Assembly (NCBI GenBank): GCA_902769255.1
Contig: CACXOM010000005.1
Coordinates: forward strand, 1 to 64,000
DNA: 64,000 nt
Source: Oscillospiraceae bacterium
GTDB taxonomy: Bacteria > Bacillota > Clostridia > Oscillospirales > Acutalibacteraceae
Direction of reading: 5' to 3'
Under the pieces are notes generated by a model. That model did not search any database, was not told the DNA's origin, and saw only the letters and a list, made by a program, of their open reading frames with translations. Of the stretch, positions 9,015 to 16,988 are shown one piece after another. The stretch's first letter is position 1. Every line of letters begins with the position of its first letter. A program made the position numbers and the translations under genes.

Positions 9015-9287
9015 ATGAAAAAGCCAAAAAAAATACCTATGCGACTTTGCTTAGGTTGCGGTGAAATGAAACCGAAAAAAGAACTTGTAAGAATTGTAAA
9101 AAATAAAGAAAACGAAATTTTTCTTGATGAAAGCGGAAAAGCCGCCGGCAGAGGCGCTTATGTTTGCAAAAACATTGATTGTTTTGAAGCCTTGAAAAAG
9201 GGCAGAAAGTTAAACAAAGCGTTTTCGGGCGAAATTCCAAATGAAATTTACGATTCTTTAATAAAGGAACTTGAAAATGCAGAATAA
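9015..9287 (+). CDS. rnpM: YlxR/RnpM-family RNA-binding protein (DUF448)
   Basis: This 90-residue protein belongs to the YlxR family: PMRLCLGCGEMKPKKELVRIV at the N-terminus and GRGAYVCKNIDCFEALKKGRKLNKAF at the centre are the family hallmarks, with CxxC and CxxxxxC patterns. Family members bind RNA, and the Bacillus homologue is reported to modulate RNase P, hence the symbol RnpM. It always sits between nusA and infB in Firmicutes. Its 3' end overlaps the next gene by 11 bases, which indicates coupled translation. Confidence 0.93.
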   Translation: MKKPKKIPMRLCLGCGEMKPKKELVRIVKNKENEIFLDESGKAAGRGAYVCKNIDCFEALKKGRKLNKAFSGEIPNEIYDSLIKELENAE

Positions 9288-9573
9288 ATTTTTATCACTT
9301 TTGGGAATGGCAAGAAAAGCCAACCGAGTATCGCTCGGTTATGATAAGGCGCTTGAAGCCGTTCATTCGGGTAAATCTTACGCTGTTTTTTTAGCGTCAG
9401 ATTTATCTAAAAAAACAAAAAGAGGTTTAGTTTTTGCAGCTGAAAATACCGATATTGCCATTATTTCAACCGAGTTTTCAATTTTTGAAATAACAAATGC
9501 CGTTGGCACAAAAACAGGCGTTGTTTCGGTGAATGACGCTGGTTTTGCAAAAAAACTTAAAACTCTTATTTAA
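9277..9573 (+). CDS. ylxQ: L7Ae-like RNA-binding protein YlxQ
   Basis: The 98-residue protein has the L7Ae/L30e/S12e fold. [22 protein letters not shown] and the later [16 protein letters not shown] match YlxQ, a kink-turn RNA-binding relative of ribosomal protein L7Ae. ATG at 9277, with AAAGGA at 9263-9268, is preferred over an in-frame TTG at 9271. The gene overlaps ylxR and lies 64 bases before infB, its normal place. Its exact role is not established; association with ribosomal RNA is assumed from the family. Confidence 0.93.
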   Translation: MQNKFLSLLGMARKANRVSLGYDKALEAVHSGKSYAVFLASDLSKKTKRGLVFAAENTDIAIISTEFSIFEITNAVGTKTGVVSVNDAGFAKKLKTLI

Positions 9574-9637
9574 AAAATCATATCGGTTTTGCCGATTTCA
9601 CATAGATACCTTATTTTCGACAAAGGATGATGAATAT

Positions 9638-12193
9638 ATGTTAGTTAAGTACAAGGTAAACGAAGTTGCAAAAGACTTCGGCTTTGATACCAAAGAATTA
9701 CTTGAAGTTTTAAAAGATAAATTTCCAGAGCGTGCAATTAAAAATACAACTGCGCTTGAGGAAAACGAACTTAACTTTGTTTTTGATTTTATAACGCTCA
9801 AAAACCAAGTTAAATCTTTTGATGAATATTTTGCTATGGGCGAACAGGCTCAAAAGCAAAGAGAGGCCGAGAAAAAGGCTAAAAAAGAAAAAAGATTAAA
9901 AGAGCAGGAACTTTTAGCTGAACAGTTAAAAGCAATGGCTGCTGCCGCTAAAGAAGAAAAAGCAGAAAAAAGCGAAGAAAAACCGAAAAAAGCGGTTAAA
10001 AAAGCAGAAGAAAAGCCTAAAAAAGTTGCTCAAAAACAAACAGAAAAACAAGCTGAAAAACCAAAGGCTGAAAAAAGCGAAGAAAAGGCTGCAAAAACTG
10101 AAGAAAAAGCAGAAAAAACAACAGTTAAAAAAGATAAAAAGAAAGCGCCTGCAAAACCGAGAAGCGAAGGCAGAATTCGTGATAAAGGCGACAACGATAA
10201 TATCGAAATTCATACTGTTGAAAGTTATAAAATCGACACTCGTTCTTCAGATTTTGACGCTGAAAAATACAACGAAAAATATGATAATTTTTCATCTGCT
10301 CACAGATATGGTGGCGACAATTACCAGAAAAAACAGAAAATTCATCAAAAATCGCAACAGTATCGCAAAGGTCATAAGAGCAATAAAAGAGAAACTGAGG
10401 CTGACAGACTTAGAAAAATTCAACTTGAAAAGATTAAGGCTAAACCTATTGAAATTACAGTCGGCGATGAAATCACAGTCGGCGAACTCGCTTCACGTCT
10501 TAAAAAGACCGCTGCCGAAGTTGTTAAACAATTGATGATTCTCGGCACAATGGCAAGCGTTAGCGATGTTATTGATTATGATGCTGCTGAAATTGTTGCA
10601 ACCGAAATGGGCGCAAAAGTTACCAAAGAGGTTGTTGTAACAATCGAAGAGCAGATTATGGACGTTCAAGAAGATAAAGCGGAAGATTTGAAACCTCGTG
10701 ACCCTGTAGTTGTTGTAATGGGACACGTTGACCACGGTAAAACTTCTATTCTTGATAAAATTCGTTCAACTTCGGTAACTTCTACAGAGGCAGGCGGTAT
10801 TACCCAACATATCGGTGCTTACCAAGTTGAAGTTGAAGGCAAAAATATTACATTTCTTGACACTCCGGGTCACGCCGCATTTACCGCAATGCGTCAGCGT
10901 GGTGCTAATGTTACCGATATCGCAATTTTGGTTGTTGCCGCCGATGACGGTATTATGCCACAAACTGTTGAGGCTATTAACCACGCAAAAGCGGCAGGCG
11001 TTGAAATAATTGTCGCTATTAACAAAATGGATAAACCGGGCGTTACAACCGACCAAATTATGCAACAACTCACCGAATATGAGTTGGTACCTGAGGCTTG
11101 GGGCGGCAACATTATTACCGTTCCCGTTTCGGCCAAAACAGGTATGGGTATTGAAGACCTTTTATCAAATGTTCTTTTGGTTGCTGAAATGCTCGAACTT
11201 AAAGCAAATCCTGACAGAATGGCAAAAGGTGCTGTTATCGAAGCAAGACTTGACAAGGGCAGAGGTCCTGTTGCAACAATTCTTGTTCAAAACGGTACTT
11301 TAAACGCAGGCGATATTATCGTTGCAGGCAAAACTGTCGGCAGAGTAAGAACTATGATTAACGATAAAGGCGAAAGAATTAAAACTGCCGGACCGAGCGT
11401 TCCTGTTGAAATTACAGGTCTTGACGATGTTCCTTCCGCAGGTGATAATTTTGACGCTGTTTCAGACGAGCGTCTCGCAAGAGAACTTGTTGAACAAAGA
11501 AAATCACAGTCGAAAGAAGAAGAGTTTAACCGTTATCAAAAAGTTACTCTTGATAACCTTTTCGACCAGTTACAACAAGGCGAAATGAAAGACCTTAACA
11601 TTATTGTTAAAGCTGATGTTCAAGGCTCGGTTGAGGCTGTTCGCCAATCACTCGAAAAACTTTCTAACGAAGAGGTTAGAGTAAGAGTAATTCACGGCGG
11701 TGTTGGCGCTGTATCAGAGAGTGATGTAATGCTCGCAGGCGCTTCAAACGCAATTATTGTAGGATTTAATGTTCGTCCCGACCCCGTTGCCAAAAATTTG
11801 GCTGAAAAAGACGGCGTTGATATGCGAATGTATAGAATTATTTACGATTGTATCGAAGAAATCGAATCGGCTATCAAAGGTATGCTTGCGCCGAAATTCA
11901 GAGAAGTTCAACTCGGTCGTGCCGAAGTGCGTGAAGTTTACAAAATTTCATCTGTCGGCGTTGTCGCAGGTTGTTATGTGCTTGAAGGTAAAGTTACTCG
12001 AAACGCACAAATCCGCGTAGTACGTGACGGCATTGTTTTGGTTGAAGATGAGATTGATTCGCTTAGAAGATTTAAAGACGATGTTAAAGAAGTTGCTACC
12101 AACTTTGAATGCGGTATAGGACTTGAAAAATTTGCCGACATTAAAGAGGGCGACATTTTTGAAGCATTTGTTATTGAAGAATACAGAGATTAA
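9638..12193 (+). CDS. infB: Translation initiation factor IF-2
   Basis: The 851-residue GTPase brings initiator tRNA to the 30S subunit. It has an N-terminal IF2_N helix bundle ([16 protein letters not shown]), a long Lys/Glu/Ala-rich linker (about 80-200), a second IF2_N, and the G domain with G1 GHVDHGKTS (from residue 362), G3 DTPGHAAF, G4 NKMDKP and G5 SAKTG. Domains II-IV follow to the end. A longer in-frame start at 9533 overlaps ylxQ and would add 35 unrelated residues; ATG at 9638, preceded by AAAGGATG, is chosen. The repetitive A-rich linker yields spurious reading frames on both strands. Confidence 0.98.
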   Translation: MLVKYKVNEVAKDFGFDTKELLEVLKDKFPERAIKNTTALEENELNFVFDFITLKNQVKSFDEYFAMGEQAQKQREAEKKAKKEKRLKEQELLAEQLKAMAAAAKEEKAEKSEEKPKKAVKKAEEKPKKVAQKQTEKQAEKPKAEKSEEKAAKTEEKAEKTTVKKDKKKAPAKPRSEGRIRDKGDNDNIEIHTVESYKIDTRSSDFDAEKYNEKYDNFSSAHRYGGDNYQKKQKIHQKSQQYRKGHKSNKRETEADRLRKIQLEKIKAKPIEITVGDEITVGELASRLKKTAAEVVKQLMILGTMASVSDVIDYDAAEIVATEMGAKVTKEVVVTIEEQIMDVQEDKAEDLKPRDPVVVVMGHVDHGKTSILDKIRSTSVTSTEAGGITQHIGAYQVEVEGKNITFLDTPGHAAFTAMRQRGANVTDIAILVVAADDGIMPQTVEAINHAKAAGVEIIVAINKMDKPGVTTDQIMQQLTEYELVPEAWGGNIITVPVSAKTGMGIEDLLSNVLLVAEMLELKANPDRMAKGAVIEARLDKGRGPVATILVQNGTLNAGDIIVAGKTVGRVRTMINDKGERIKTAGPSVPVEITGLDDVPSAGDNFDAVSDERLARELVEQRKSQSKEEEFNRYQKVTLDNLFDQLQQGEMKDLNIIVKADVQGSVEAVRQSLEKLSNEEVRVRVIHGGVGAVSESDVMLAGASNAIIVGFNVRPDPVAKNLAEKDGVDMRMYRIIYDCIEEIESAIKGMLAPKFREVQLGRAEVREVYKISSVGVVAGCYVLEGKVTRNAQIRVVRDGIVLVEDEIDSLRRFKDDVKEVATNFECGIGLEKFADIKEGDIFEAFVIEEYRD

Positions 12194-12213
12194 TTTTTAA
12201 GGAGCAAAAAAAT

Positions 12214-12582
12214 ATGGGTTCTCACAGAATTGACAGAATTGAAGAGGACATTAAAAGAAATTTATCCGACATTATAAGAGACCTTAAAGACCCTCGAATT
12301 TCAAAACTTTTATCAATTGTCAGGGTAGAGGTTTCGGGCGATTTGTCTTATGCAAAAGTTTTTGTCAGCGCAATTGAGGGCGAAGAAAAAACCGCCGAAT
12401 CGGTTAAAGGCTTAAAATCGGCTGAAGGCTATATTAAACGAGAATTAAACAGAGCAATAAAATTGCGCAAAATTCCCGCTTTAACTTTTATTGCCGATAA
12501 TTCAATCGCAACAGGCGCCCATATTGCACGAATTATAGAAGATTTTGAATATAAAACAGAGGAAATTTCAAATGAAGATTAG
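12214..12582 (+). CDS. rbfA: Ribosome-binding factor A
   Basis: The 122-residue 30S maturation and cold-adaptation factor has a KH-like fold. HRIDRIEEDIKRNLSDIIRD and the central DLSYAKVFVSAI are RbfA signatures, followed by the helix IKRELNRAIKLRKIPALTF. AAGGAG precedes the ATG. It follows infB by 20 bases, and its end overlaps the DHH phosphoesterase by 11 bases, the same order as in other Firmicutes. Confidence 0.96.
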   Translation: MGSHRIDRIEEDIKRNLSDIIRDLKDPRISKLLSIVRVEVSGDLSYAKVFVSAIEGEEKTAESVKGLKSAEGYIKRELNRAIKLRKIPALTFIADNSIATGAHIARIIEDFEYKTEEISNED

Positions 12583-13531
12583 TTTGGAAGAAATCGCAAA
12601 AACATTAAAAAGTGTTGATAATGTTGTAATTTTAATACACCATTTTCCCGATGGTGATACTATCGGTTGTGGCTTTGCGCTTTGCAGAGCATTGCAAAAT
12701 TTGGGTAAAAAAGCAAGAGTAGAATGTGCCGATGAAATAGGCGAGCAATACGGCTATATTACCGAAAATTTTGTTTTTGACGATTTTGAGCCTGATTATG
12801 TAATTGCGGTTGATGTTGCCGCTAAAAACCTTTTAGGCGACATTAAAGAAAAATATCAAAAAATCGACCTTTGCATCGACCACCACGCAACTAATGATTT
12901 TTATGCAAATAAAACTTTTGTCGATGCAAAAAGTGCGGCTGCTTGCGAAATTGTTTATGAAATTTGTCGTAAGTTAGGCGGTATTGATTTAGTTCAAGCT
13001 TCGGCGCTTTACACCGGAATTTCTACTGATACAGGTTGTTTTAAATTTTCAAACACCACCTCAAAAACTCACAGAATTGCGGCCGATTTAATGGAAATGG
13101 GCGTTGATTACGCTGAAATTAACCGCATTATGTTTGATACAAAATCAGTTTCTCGTATGCAGGTTGAAAAAGATGCGCTTAATTCAATTAAATTCTTTTG
13201 CGGCGGTAAAGTCGCAATTATGACTATAACCAAAGAATCGAGAGTAAATTCGGGTGCAAAAGATTCCGAACTTGAGGGAATCACCGGTTTGCCAAGAACA
13301 ATTGAGGGCGTAGTTTTAGGAATTACAATTCGTGAGCGTGATAATACTGATATTTGCAAAATTTCCGCGCGTTCAAATCCGCCAGTTTCGGCTTCTGACT
13401 TTTGCACGCTTTTTGGTGGCGGCGGTCACGAAAGAGCGGCAGGTTGCGAAATAAACGAGCCGAAAGAAAAAGCGTTTGAAATGTTAAAAAATGCGGCAGA
13501 AAAAATGTTTGAAGAATTAGGTATAAAATAA
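12572..13531 (+). CDS. nrnA: DHH-family phosphoesterase, NrnA-like oligoribonuclease/pAp phosphatase
   Basis: This 319-residue protein degrades nanoRNAs and 3'-phosphoadenosine 5'-phosphate in NrnA relatives, recycling the last products of RNA decay. Metal-binding motifs are visible: HHFPDGDTIG near residue 24, VIAVDVA, CIDHHATNDF (the DHH box) and, in the C-terminal DHHA1 domain, GGGGHERAAGCE. The ATG at 12572 has GAGGA upstream; an earlier in-frame TTG at 12545 lies inside rbfA and is unlikely. In Firmicutes it is normally between rbfA and truB, as here. Confidence 0.93.
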   Translation: MKISLEEIAKTLKSVDNVVILIHHFPDGDTIGCGFALCRALQNLGKKARVECADEIGEQYGYITENFVFDDFEPDYVIAVDVAAKNLLGDIKEKYQKIDLCIDHHATNDFYANKTFVDAKSAAACEIVYEICRKLGGIDLVQASALYTGISTDTGCFKFSNTTSKTHRIAADLMEMGVDYAEINRIMFDTKSVSRMQVEKDALNSIKFFCGGKVAIMTITKESRVNSGAKDSELEGITGLPRTIEGVVLGITIRERDNTDICKISARSNPPVSASDFCTLFGGGGHERAAGCEINEPKEKAFEMLKNAAEKMFEELGIK

Positions 13532-13534
13532 AAA

Positions 13535-14398
13535 ATGAACGGTTTTGTTTTAATTAATAAGCCGTGCGGAATGACCTCTTTTAAAGTAACAAGCGCCATA
13601 AAGCGCAAAACAGGCGAAAAGCGTTGCGGTCACGCAGGAACGCTCGACCCAATTGCAACAGGCGTTTTGCCTGTTATGATAGGCAGGGCGACAAGGCTTA
13701 TTGATTTGATTGACGACAACAAAAAAGCTTACAAGGCAGAAGTAGTTTTCGGGCTTACTACCGACACTCTCGATTGCGAGGGCGAGGTTTTGTCTGACCA
13801 GCCTGTTTGCCTTACAAAAGGCCAAATTGAAACTGCCTTAAAAGATTTTGAGGGCGAAATTACCCAAATTCCGCCTATGTATTCGGCGTTAAAAAAAGAC
13901 GGCGTTAAACTTTACGAATTGGCAAGAAAAGGCGTTGAAATTGAGCGAAAAGAAAGAAAAGTAACCGTTTTTTCAGTAAAACTTTTATCGTTTGACGGTG
14001 TTGATACCGCAAATATTGAGGTTGTTTGCTCGAAGGGTACATATATTCGCACTATTATTGATGACATTGGTATGAAACTCGGTTGCGGTGCGTTTATGAG
14101 CAAACTTCAAAGAACTTGTGGCAGCGGTTTTTCTATTGAACAATGCGTTTCTTTGCAAGATTTTTTAGATAGCGATATTGAAAAAAGTGTGTTACCGCCC
14201 GATAAAGCGGTTGAAAGCTATCCTGCGGTTTTTGTTACCGTAAAACAGTCTGTAAGGTTTCAAAACGGCAACGAACTTGATTTAAAAAGATTAAAAATTA
14301 CCGAAAATTCGCAGTATTTTAGGGTGTATTTCGGTAAAAAGTTTTTAGGTTTAGGCGAGATTAAAAACTCCTCCTTAAAGCCTAAATGTGTTTTTTAA
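13535..14398 (+). CDS. truB: tRNA pseudouridine(55) synthase TruB
   Basis: The 287-residue enzyme isomerises U55 in the T loop of tRNAs. NGFVLINKPCGMTSFKV opens the protein, and the catalytic aspartate lies in GHAGTLDPIATGVLPV (residues about 36-50), followed by YKAEVVFGLTTDT. A C-terminal PUA-like segment ends at the stop. It starts three bases after the DHH phosphoesterase stop with only a weak AGG signal, so translation is probably coupled. Confidence 0.96.
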   Translation: MNGFVLINKPCGMTSFKVTSAIKRKTGEKRCGHAGTLDPIATGVLPVMIGRATRLIDLIDDNKKAYKAEVVFGLTTDTLDCEGEVLSDQPVCLTKGQIETALKDFEGEITQIPPMYSALKKDGVKLYELARKGVEIERKERKVTVFSVKLLSFDGVDTANIEVVCSKGTYIRTIIDDIGMKLGCGAFMSKLQRTCGSGFSIEQCVSLQDFLDSDIEKSVLPPDKAVESYPAVFVTVKQSVRFQNGNELDLKRLKITENSQYFRVYFGKKFLGLGEIKNSSLKPKCVF

Positions 14399-14410
14399 GT
14401 TGGAATTGAT

Positions 14411-15310
14411 ATGAAAATTATTAACAGTATTGAGAATTTTGAAGAAAAATTGAATACTTCTGTTGCGCTCGGCACTTTTGACGGGGTTCATTTAGCGCAC
14501 AAAGCGGTAATTGAAGAGGCGGTAAACAGCGAGTTTACTCCCGCAGTTTTCACCTTTAATCAATCGCCAAGCGGTGTGATAGGCGGAAATAAAGTTTCTT
14601 CTATTTCGCCGAAAAGCGTTAAATTTAAACTTATTGAAAATTTGGGTGTGAAATATTGTTTTAGCCTCGATTTTTTGCAGTTTAAAGATATGACTCCGCC
14701 TGAATTTATATTATTTTTGAAAGAAAAATTAGGTGTTAAAAAAATCACTTGCGGTTTTAATTTTCGATTTGGAATGGGTGCAAAAGGCAATCCGCAGGTG
14801 TTAAAAGAACTTTGCAAAAAGTTTGATATTGAATTAAAAGTAATTGCGCCGGTGCTAATTGAGGGCGAGCCTGTTTCATCAACGAGAATAAGAGCGTTAA
14901 TCGAGCAGGGCGAAATGCCGAAAGCAAAAGAACTTTTGGGTCACGATTTTTGTTACGATTTTTTAGTTGAACAAGGCAAAATGCTTGGCAGAGATTTGGG
15001 TATTCCTACAATTAATCAAATTTTTCCGAACAATTTTATTGTTCCGAAATTTGGCGTTTACGCTTCAAAAATTGTAGTTGAGAATAAAGTTTATAAAGGA
15101 ATTACCAATATAGGAACAAAGCCGACAGTCGGCGGCGAAACAGTTTCTTCTGAAACTAATATTTTTGATTTTTCGGGCGACCTTTACGGGCAAAACATTG
15201 AAGTTTCACCGAAATTTTTTATTCGCCCAGAAAGAAAATTTGCCGATATTGAGGAACTTAAAAGGGCAATTTTAAACGATATTGAATATGTAAAAGATAT
15301 GGTATATTAA
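14411..15310 (+). CDS. ribF: Bifunctional riboflavin kinase / FAD synthetase
   Basis: This 299-residue enzyme makes FMN and then FAD. The N-terminal nucleotidyltransferase domain shows ALGTFDGVHLAHKAVI (nucleotide-binding GxFDGxHxGH type), CGFNFRFG and the VSSTRIRALI motif. The C-terminal riboflavin kinase domain includes GRDLGIPTIN, GVYAS and ITNIGTKPTVG, ending with EVSPKFFIRPERKF. It closes the conserved truB-ribF pair. Supply of FAD and FMN fits the flavoproteins elsewhere in the window, but no FMN riboswitch is present here. Confidence 0.96.
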   Translation: MKIINSIENFEEKLNTSVALGTFDGVHLAHKAVIEEAVNSEFTPAVFTFNQSPSGVIGGNKVSSISPKSVKFKLIENLGVKYCFSLDFLQFKDMTPPEFILFLKEKLGVKKITCGFNFRFGMGAKGNPQVLKELCKKFDIELKVIAPVLIEGEPVSSTRIRALIEQGEMPKAKELLGHDFCYDFLVEQGKMLGRDLGIPTINQIFPNNFIVPKFGVYASKIVVENKVYKGITNIGTKPTVGGETVSSETNIFDFSGDLYGQNIEVSPKFFIRPERKFADIEELKRAILNDIEYVKDMVY

Positions 15311-15329
15311 TTTTTTTAAGGAGGCAAAG

Positions 15330-16139
15330 ATGGATTTATTTGAGAGAATAAGGCTGTTAAGCGAAACAAATTCATTGCCTCACGCTGTAATTTTTGAGGG
15401 AGAGCGGGCAAAAGAATTTTCAGAATTTTTTGCAAAAACAGCGGTTTGCGAGGGCGAAAACAAACCTTGTGGCGTTTGTCGCCATTGCATAAAAGCTCAA
15501 AAAGGCGTTCACCCTGATATTATTAATCTTGAGCCCGAGGGCAAAACAAAAAATTACAAAGTTGATTTTGTAAGAAACATAAAATCAGACTCTTATGTTT
15601 TGCCGAATGAGGCTGACGCTAAAGTTTATATATTTAACGATGCGGAAAATATTTCGACAGTTTCGCAAAATGCACTTTTAAAAGTTTTGGAAGAACCGCC
15701 GAAAAGCGTTGTTTTTGTTATTAATTGCAAAGAAAAAACAAACTTGCTTGATACGGTAATTTCAAGAGCGACTGTTTTTATTTGTGAAGATGAAGAGTTA
15801 GAAAAAATAAGCGAAGAAACTTTTAATATAATTAAAACCGCTGTACTGCAAAGCGAATATGATTTATTAAGTTTGCTACACTCTTATTCGAGCGATAAAC
15901 AAGAGCTTTTAAGAATTTGCGATGAACTTGTTTTTTCGCTTCGACTGCTTTATAGGGCAAAGGTAAAAGAAAGCGATTTTGAAGAATACAGCGAAGTTTT
16001 AGACAAATTAACATTAAACAGAATATTAAATGCTATTGACATTTTAACTAATACAAAAAAAGATATTATGCAAAATAAAGCGGTAAAAATAGTTGTCGCA
16101 AGAACCTGCATAAAACTGAAAAACACACTCGGGAGGTAA
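15330..16139 (+). CDS. holB: DNA polymerase III clamp-loader subunit delta'
   Basis: The 269-residue AAA-like protein is short for the family. A zinc-binding cluster CGVCRHCIKAQKGVHPD (about residues 47-63), preceded by another Cys, is characteristic of delta' and gamma/tau. NISTVSQNALLKVLEEPPKS is the clamp-loader motif with the sensor region, and VISRAT follows. No intact Walker A is present, as expected for delta'. The ATG has AGGAGG eight bases upstream. In Firmicutes holB usually precedes ricT (yaaT), and the next gene starts three bases after its stop. Confidence 0.92.
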   Translation: MDLFERIRLLSETNSLPHAVIFEGERAKEFSEFFAKTAVCEGENKPCGVCRHCIKAQKGVHPDIINLEPEGKTKNYKVDFVRNIKSDSYVLPNEADAKVYIFNDAENISTVSQNALLKVLEEPPKSVVFVINCKEKTNLLDTVISRATVFICEDEELEKISEETFNIIKTAVLQSEYDLLSLLHSYSSDKQELLRICDELVFSLRLLYRAKVKESDFEEYSEVLDKLTLNRILNAIDILTNTKKDIMQNKAVKIVVARTCIKLKNTLGR

Positions 16140-16142
16140 AAT

Positions 16143-16964
16143 ATGGTTGAAATTATCGGCGTAAAATTCAGAGAGTCTGCCAAAGTTTATTATTTCGGAG
16201 CAAACGGTAAAAAAGCGCAATTAAATCAAAACGTTATTGTTGAAACCGCAAGGGGACTTGAATGTGCCAAAGTTGCAATTGCCAATAAAATGGTTGAAGA
16301 AGAGGAAATTGTTCAGCCACTTAAAAATATTATAAGAATTGCTACAAAGCAAGATTTAATTAAACAGCAAGAAAATTTCAAAAAAGAAGAAAAAGCGTTT
16401 GAAATTTGCGAAAAAAAGATTCAAGACCACGGTCTTGAAATGAAATTAACAAGAGTGGAATATACCTTTGACAACAGCAAAATTATATTCTTTTTCACCG
16501 CAGACGGCAGAGTTGATTTTAGAGAATTGGTTAAAGATTTAGCGGCTCAATTTCATTCAAGAATTGAACTTCGTCAAATAGGCGTTCGAGATGAAGCAAA
16601 AATGCTCGGCGGTGTCGGCATTTGCGGACAACCCTTTTGCTGTTCGAGATTTTTAGACGAGTTTCAACCTGTTTCAATTAAAATGGCGAAAGAGCAGAAT
16701 TTGTCGCCAAATCCTCTTAAAATCTCGGGTTCTTGCGGTAGACTTATGTGCTGTTTGAAATATGAAAGCGATGTTTACGAGGAACTTAGAAAAAGCCTGC
16801 CTTATGTCGGCACAAAAGTTAAAACTGCTGACGGCGAGGGCGAAGTTGTTGAAGTTAATGTTTTAACAGGAAATGTTAAAGTTAAATTTGACGGCGAAAT
16901 TGAAACTGCACCAAAAACTTATGACGCTTCAAAAGTTAAAGTTTTAAGAAGAAATAAAGATTAA
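16143..16964 (+). CDS. ricT: RicT/YaaT, PSP1-domain protein
   Basis: The 273-residue cytoplasmic protein has a PSP1 C-terminal domain. Two cysteine motifs, CGQPFCCSRFLDEF and CGRLMCCLKYE (about residues 160-205), match RicT, which in Bacillus forms an Fe-S-containing complex with RicA and RicF and promotes RNase Y action and sporulation phosphorelay. RicA and RicF genes are not in the window. It directly follows holB as in other Firmicutes. AGGAGG overlaps the holB stop. Confidence 0.92.
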   Translation: MVEIIGVKFRESAKVYYFGANGKKAQLNQNVIVETARGLECAKVAIANKMVEEEEIVQPLKNIIRIATKQDLIKQQENFKKEEKAFEICEKKIQDHGLEMKLTRVEYTFDNSKIIFFFTADGRVDFRELVKDLAAQFHSRIELRQIGVRDEAKMLGGVGICGQPFCCSRFLDEFQPVSIKMAKEQNLSPNPLKISGSCGRLMCCLKYESDVYEELRKSLPYVGTKVKTADGEGEVVEVNVLTGNVKVKFDGEIETAPKTYDASKVKVLRRNKD

Positions 16965-16988
16965 TTTTTTTATTAAAAGGTGAAAACT

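Noticed and set aside
9533..9637. Longer infB start
   Set aside because: It overlaps ylxQ, lacks a ribosome site and adds residues not resembling the IF-2 N-terminus.
10026..10535. Lys-rich plus-strand frame inside infB
   Set aside because: It is the shifted reading of the A-rich IF-2 linker, a common artefact.
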